From Bacteroidota bacterium (GTDB taxonomy: Bacteria; Bacteroidota; Bacteroidia; Chitinophagales; Chitinophagaceae), in assembly GCA_013286425.1 (NCBI GenBank), contig JABDFS010000001.1:23392-87391 (forward strand): a DNA stretch of 64,000 nt. Direction: 5' to 3'. Both the position numbers and the translations under genes were made by a program. Position 1 is the first letter of the stretch, and every line of letters starts with the position of its first letter. Positions 60,314 to 64,000 of this stretch are shown one piece after another. The notes under the pieces are model-generated. The model worked only from the letters and a program-made list of their open reading frames with translations, searched no databases and had not been told where the DNA came from.

Positions 60314-61000
60314 TCATGCTTCATCATCGCCTAACAAATCAGGCCGCTTTAATTTGGTTAGCTGCAGCGATTGCCCATAACGCCATGCATCAATTTTTTT
60401 TTGGTCACCGCTTAATAAAATTTCAGGCACATTCCATTCTTTAAATTTTGCAGGCCTTGTATATACAGGTGGCGCTAAAAGATCATCCTGGAACGAATCA
60501 AACAACGCAGATGTTTCGTCATTCAATACTCCGGGTATTAACCTGCCAACCGCATCTACAATAATAGCAGCAGCAATTTCCCCGCCGCTTAAAACAAAAT
60601 TTCCTACAGAAATTTCTTTGGTTATATAATGATCACGAATGCGTTGATCGATTCCTTTATAGTGACCACAAATAATAAGCAGGTTTTCTTTTAATGAAAG
60701 CTGGTTAGCCATTTTTTGATCGAAGATGGCAGCATCGGGAGTCATATAAATTATTTCATCGTAAACAGTTTCCTGTTTTAGTTCATCAATTGCGTTTGCA
60801 AGCGGTTCGCACATCATCACCATTCCTGCACCGCCGCCGTATTGATAATCGTCAACCTGGCCATAATCATTTACTGCCCATTTACGCAGGTTAAATGTTC
60901 TTACCATAAGTAAATTTTTTTGTTGCGCACGTTTTAGAATGCTGTGGTTAAACGGGCTTTCCAATAACTCTGGTAATACAGTAAGAATATCAATTTTCAT
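60314..61000 (-). CDS. trmD: tRNA (guanine-N1)-methyltransferase
   Basis: [67 protein letters not shown]. Confidence 0.97.
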   Translation of the reverse strand: MKIDILTVLPELLESPFNHSILKRAQQKNLLMVRTFNLRKWAVNDYGQVDDYQYGGGAGMVMMCEPLANAIDELKQETVYDEIIYMTPDAAIFDQKMANQLSLKENLLIICGHYKGIDQRIRDHYITKEISVGNFVLSGGEIAAAIIVDAVGRLIPGVLNDETSALFDSFQDDLLAPPVYTRPAKFKEWNVPEILLSGDQKKIDAWRYGQSLQLTKLKRPDLLGDDEA

Positions 61001-61024
61001 CAGGCAAATATAAACCTGTGTTAT

Positions 61025-61085
61025 GCCACGAAGGCACGAATGGTTTTATTATTATCGTATGAATATTTATTCGTCTATTCGTGGC
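61025..61085. repeat. GCCACGAAGGCACGAAT inverted repeat
   Basis: GCCACGAAGGCACGAAT...ATTCGTCTATTCGTGGC; related to 14763-14805. Confidence 0.7.
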
Positions 61086-61092
61086 ATTATCA

Positions 61093-61485
61093 TTAAAGCT
61101 CATTGGTAAAATCTTCAAAATCCCTGCGCTGTTTTTTTGTTGGCTTACCTGTTTTGCTTAAACGCTTGCCTGTATAAAAACTCGCAGCCTGCACATTCAA
61201 TTTTTCTTTTTCTTCTTCAGGTGTATTATCAATATAATATTTTATGGCTTCGCTGTATTGCACACGATGATCTAACAAACCGGTAACCTGTATCAGCCAG
61301 TTTCTGTCAGAAGTTTTAATGTGATAAACATCTCCGACCGCAACATGTTTCGATGCTTTTAAAGAAACATCATTCAATTTAATTTTTCCTTTTTCGCATG
61401 CTTCAGATGCCTGTGCTCTTGTTTTAAAAATGCGTATGCTCCAGAGATATTTATCAAGCCGTAATTTTTCCTTTACTTCATTCAT
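61093..61485 (-). CDS. S4 domain RNA-binding protein (HslR/RqcP-like)
   Basis: LRLDKYLWSIRIFKTRAQASEACEKGKIKLNDVSLKASKHVAVGD; ATG at 61485. Confidence 0.88.
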   Translation of the reverse strand: MNEVKEKLRLDKYLWSIRIFKTRAQASEACEKGKIKLNDVSLKASKHVAVGDVYHIKTSDRNWLIQVTGLLDHRVQYSEAIKYYIDNTPEEEKEKLNVQAASFYTGKRLSKTGKPTKKQRRDFEDFTNEL

Positions 61486-61597
61486 TAAAAAAAATTTGTG
61501 GTTTTGTCCAATCTGCAAAACTTTAATTGTTGTAAATGTATAGATCAAATTTATTAATAACCAACATCGCGCAAGCGGTAAATAAAATCAAAAAAAT

Positions 61598-61951
61598 ATG
61601 GATGAGTTTATTTTAATCTTCAGGCATGAAGATGGAAAAAAAGTTGCTTCGCCTGAACAGATACAGGTTTGGATGAAACAAACTATGGATTGGATCGGCG
61701 GCATTGCTGCACAAAATAAATTCAGCAGCGGAACAGGTTTGCCTTTTGATGATGCAAGAGTGGTGCATCATAAAAAAATGGTGACCAACGGCCCGTTTGG
61801 CGATATAAAAGAAACTATTGGTGGCTACGTAATTGTAAAAGCAGATTCAATTGATGAAGCGGTTGAATTTGCAAAAGGATCTCCTGTATTACAAGGCGAA
61901 GGCAATACAGTTGAAGTAAGGAAGATCGCTAAAAATGATGGCACACATTAA
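61598..61951 (+). CDS. YCII-related (DGPF) domain protein 1
   Basis: MDWIGGIAAQNKF, VTNGPFGDIKETIGGYVIVKADSIDEAVEFAKGSP. Confidence 0.92.
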   Translation: MDEFILIFRHEDGKKVASPEQIQVWMKQTMDWIGGIAAQNKFSSGTGLPFDDARVVHHKKMVTNGPFGDIKETIGGYVIVKADSIDEAVEFAKGSPVLQGEGNTVEVRKIAKNDGTH

Positions 61952-61974
61952 TTCATCTTTTAAAATAAATAACC

Positions 61975-62316
61975 ATGAAAGATTTTTTGTTCATCTATAA
62001 ATCTGATTATGCTGCTATGCAGGATAGAACTGCAGAAGAAGCACAGGCAATGATGAAACGCTGGATGGAATGGCTTGAAGGCATTGCTGCGCAAAACAAA
62101 CTTATTGACAAAGGCAACAGGCTTTACAACAATGGCAAAATTGTAAAGGGTGATGGCATTGTAACCAATGGCCCATACATGGAAATAAAAGAATCCATTG
62201 GCGGTTATTCTTTAATAAAAGCTGAATCATATGATGAAGCAGTTGAGTTTGCAAAAGGTTGTCCCGTTTTATTTGCAGGCGGCAATGTTGAAGTAAGAGA
62301 AATTGATCCAATGTAA
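61975..62316 (+). CDS. YCII-related (DGPF) domain protein 2
   Basis: MEWLEGIAAQNKL, VTNGPYMEIKESIGGYSLIKAESYDEAVEFAKGCP. Confidence 0.92.
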   Translation: MKDFLFIYKSDYAAMQDRTAEEAQAMMKRWMEWLEGIAAQNKLIDKGNRLYNNGKIVKGDGIVTNGPYMEIKESIGGYSLIKAESYDEAVEFAKGCPVLFAGGNVEVREIDPM

Positions 62317-62352
62317 TATTGATAATTTTTTTCAAATTTTAAAACACATATC

Positions 62353-62712
62353 ATGAAAGAGTTTGTATTAATTTTCAGAACTTCATCTACACCGGCAGCC
62401 CCACCTACTCCGGAACAGGCAGAACAAATGATGTCAGGCTGGATGAATTGGATGGGCAGTATTGCTGCACAGAATAAGATGGCAAACAGTGGCAGCCGCT
62501 TGGGTATTGCGGATTCAAAAGTGGTTAAACCGGGAAATGTTGTAACCAATGGCCCGTTTACCGAAATAAAAGAGTTCATCAATGGTTTTATAATTGTGAA
62601 AGCAGATTCTGTTGATGAAGCTGTTGAGTTTGCAAAAACCTGCCCGATGGTTACAGGCGGAGGCGGCAATGTTGAAGTAAGGCCTGCTGTTAGTCCTGAA
62701 AACAATAATTAA
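62353..62712 (+). CDS. YCII-related (DGPF) domain protein 3
   Basis: MNWMGSIAAQNKM, VTNGPFTEIKEFINGFIIVKADSVDEAVEFAKTCP. Confidence 0.92.
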   Translation: MKEFVLIFRTSSTPAAPPTPEQAEQMMSGWMNWMGSIAAQNKMANSGSRLGIADSKVVKPGNVVTNGPFTEIKEFINGFIIVKADSVDEAVEFAKTCPMVTGGGGNVEVRPAVSPENNN

Positions 62713-62714
62713 AA

Positions 62715-62740
62715 AATAAAGCCTCTTAATTGAGGCTTTT
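62715..62740 (+). terminator. Terminator-like hairpin directly upstream of the sigma factor gene
   Basis: AATAAAGCCTCTTAATTGAGGCTTTTA. Confidence 0.6.
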
Positions 62741-62746
62741 AAGTTT

Positions 62747-63976
62747 ATGGCGTCAGAAGAATTAATACCGCATTTATTCAGAACAGAGTTTACAAAGATC
62801 ACTGCAGTGTTGTGCAAGCTTTTTGGTATTGAACATATAGAAGCTGCTGAAGATATTGCCAGTGAAACTTTTTTATCTGCGTTGGAAACATGGAGTTATA
62901 AAGGTGTACCGCCAAACCCTGTTGCGTGGTTATATACTGTAGCAAAAAACAAGGCAAAGAATTTAATGGCGCGTAATCAAACCTTTAATAAAAAAATTGA
63001 ACCACAGTTAAAGCGTTCATTGGCAAATAGTGAAGAGATAGAAATAGATCTTTCAGAAAAAAATATTACCGACAGCCAATTGCAAATGTTGTTTGCTATT
63101 TGTCATCCTTCAATCCCGGCGGAAGCACAGATAGGTTTGGCTTTGCGCATTCTTTGCGGTTTTGGAATTGAAGAAATTGCCAACGCATTTCTCACCAATA
63201 AAGAAACCATCAATAAAAGATTATACCGCGCAAAAGAAAAATTACACCAGGAGAATGTGCAGATAGAATTTCCATCTGAAAACGAGATCAGCAAAAGACT
63301 GGAAACGGTATTAACTACTTTGTACCTGTTATTTAATGAAGGTTATTATTCAGAAAGTGAAGACGCTGTTTTACGCGAAGATTTTTGTGTTGAGGCAATG
63401 CGCTTATGTTATCTGTTAATTGAAAATACGGCAACAAATCAACCCAATGTAAACGCATTGCTTTCTTTAATGTGTTTTCATGCATCAAGATTTGAAGCGA
63501 GAAAAGATACGAATGGCGAACCTGTTTTGTATGAAGAACAGGATGAAAATTTGTGGAACACAGAGCTTATTAATAAAGGCATTTATTTTTTGAACAAAGC
63601 ATCAACCGGTAATGAAGTTTCAAAATACCATATTGAAGCAAGCATTGCTTACTGGCATACAATAAAAGCAGATACAAAAGAAAAGTGGGAGAGTATTCTT
63701 CAATTGTATAACCGTTTATTGATGATAGAATACTCGCCTGTTGTTGCGTTGAACAGAACCTTTGCCTTGTCAAAATCAAAAGGAAAACAAGCTGCTATTA
63801 TTGAAGCGGAAAAACTGCAACTGATCAACAATCATTTTTATTACGCATTGTTAGGTGAATTGTATAAAGGCATTGATGATGCAAAGGCAAAATGCAATTT
63901 TGAAAAAGCATATGCAATAGCTAAAACCCAAACGGATAAACAAACCATTCTTAAAAATATCAATGCGTTGCAATGA
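62747..63976 (+). CDS. ECF sigma factor with C-terminal extension (ECF42-like)
   Basis: SETFLSALETWSYKGVPPNPVAWLYTVAKNKAKNLMAR, ILCGFGIEEIANAFLTNKETINKRLYRAKEKL; about 400 aa; adjacent DGPF genes. Confidence 0.92.
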   Translation: MASEELIPHLFRTEFTKITAVLCKLFGIEHIEAAEDIASETFLSALETWSYKGVPPNPVAWLYTVAKNKAKNLMARNQTFNKKIEPQLKRSLANSEEIEIDLSEKNITDSQLQMLFAICHPSIPAEAQIGLALRILCGFGIEEIANAFLTNKETINKRLYRAKEKLHQENVQIEFPSENEISKRLETVLTTLYLLFNEGYYSESEDAVLREDFCVEAMRLCYLLIENTATNQPNVNALLSLMCFHASRFEARKDTNGEPVLYEEQDENLWNTELINKGIYFLNKASTGNEVSKYHIEASIAYWHTIKADTKEKWESILQLYNRLLMIEYSPVVALNRTFALSKSKGKQAAIIEAEKLQLINNHFYYALLGELYKGIDDAKAKCNFEKAYAIAKTQTDKQTILKNINALQ

Positions 63977-64000
63977 TAATTATTGATAACCCGGATTTTG

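Noticed and set aside
62205-62705. 166-aa minus-strand ORF across DGPF genes
   Set aside because: Antisense to two conserved YCII-family genes; arises from their shared codon pattern.

Overview
The window looks like a chromosomal segment from a Bacteroidota genome, probably Chitinophagaceae-like. This is inferred from T9SS sorting domains, PorP/SprF, CHU_C proteins, TAnnTTTG promoters and protein families; no database search was possible. It has about 45 confident CDSs: housekeeping genes (polA, PDH E2, phoH, thyA, folA, recG, trmD, bioF-like, tatA/tatC), several T9SS cargo proteins, an ABC importer, an ECF42-like sigma factor with three DGPF/YCII genes, and a DUF433/DUF5615 toxin-antitoxin pair. 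It also has a two-gene defence cassette: a single-chain MmeI-like type IIL restriction-modification enzyme followed by a DUF262-HNH-DUF4357 protein. No rRNA, tRNA, CRISPR array or intact transposase was recognised. The most unusual content is non-coding or cryptic. (1) A dispersed palindromic element occurs in three copies, all in divergent intergenic regions. Each is built of CGAT cores in strict 11-bp register mirrored about a 7-bp centre, with a conserved left boundary. (2) Several arrays have exactly 7-bp periodicity but unrelated words, and two of them are translated inside the PDH E2 linkers. (3) An ACTCCCC-type repeat is found both in 5' leaders and in the E2 coding sequence. (4) A 138-aa protein consists almost entirely of Ile/Leu-x-x-Asn-Gln heptads.
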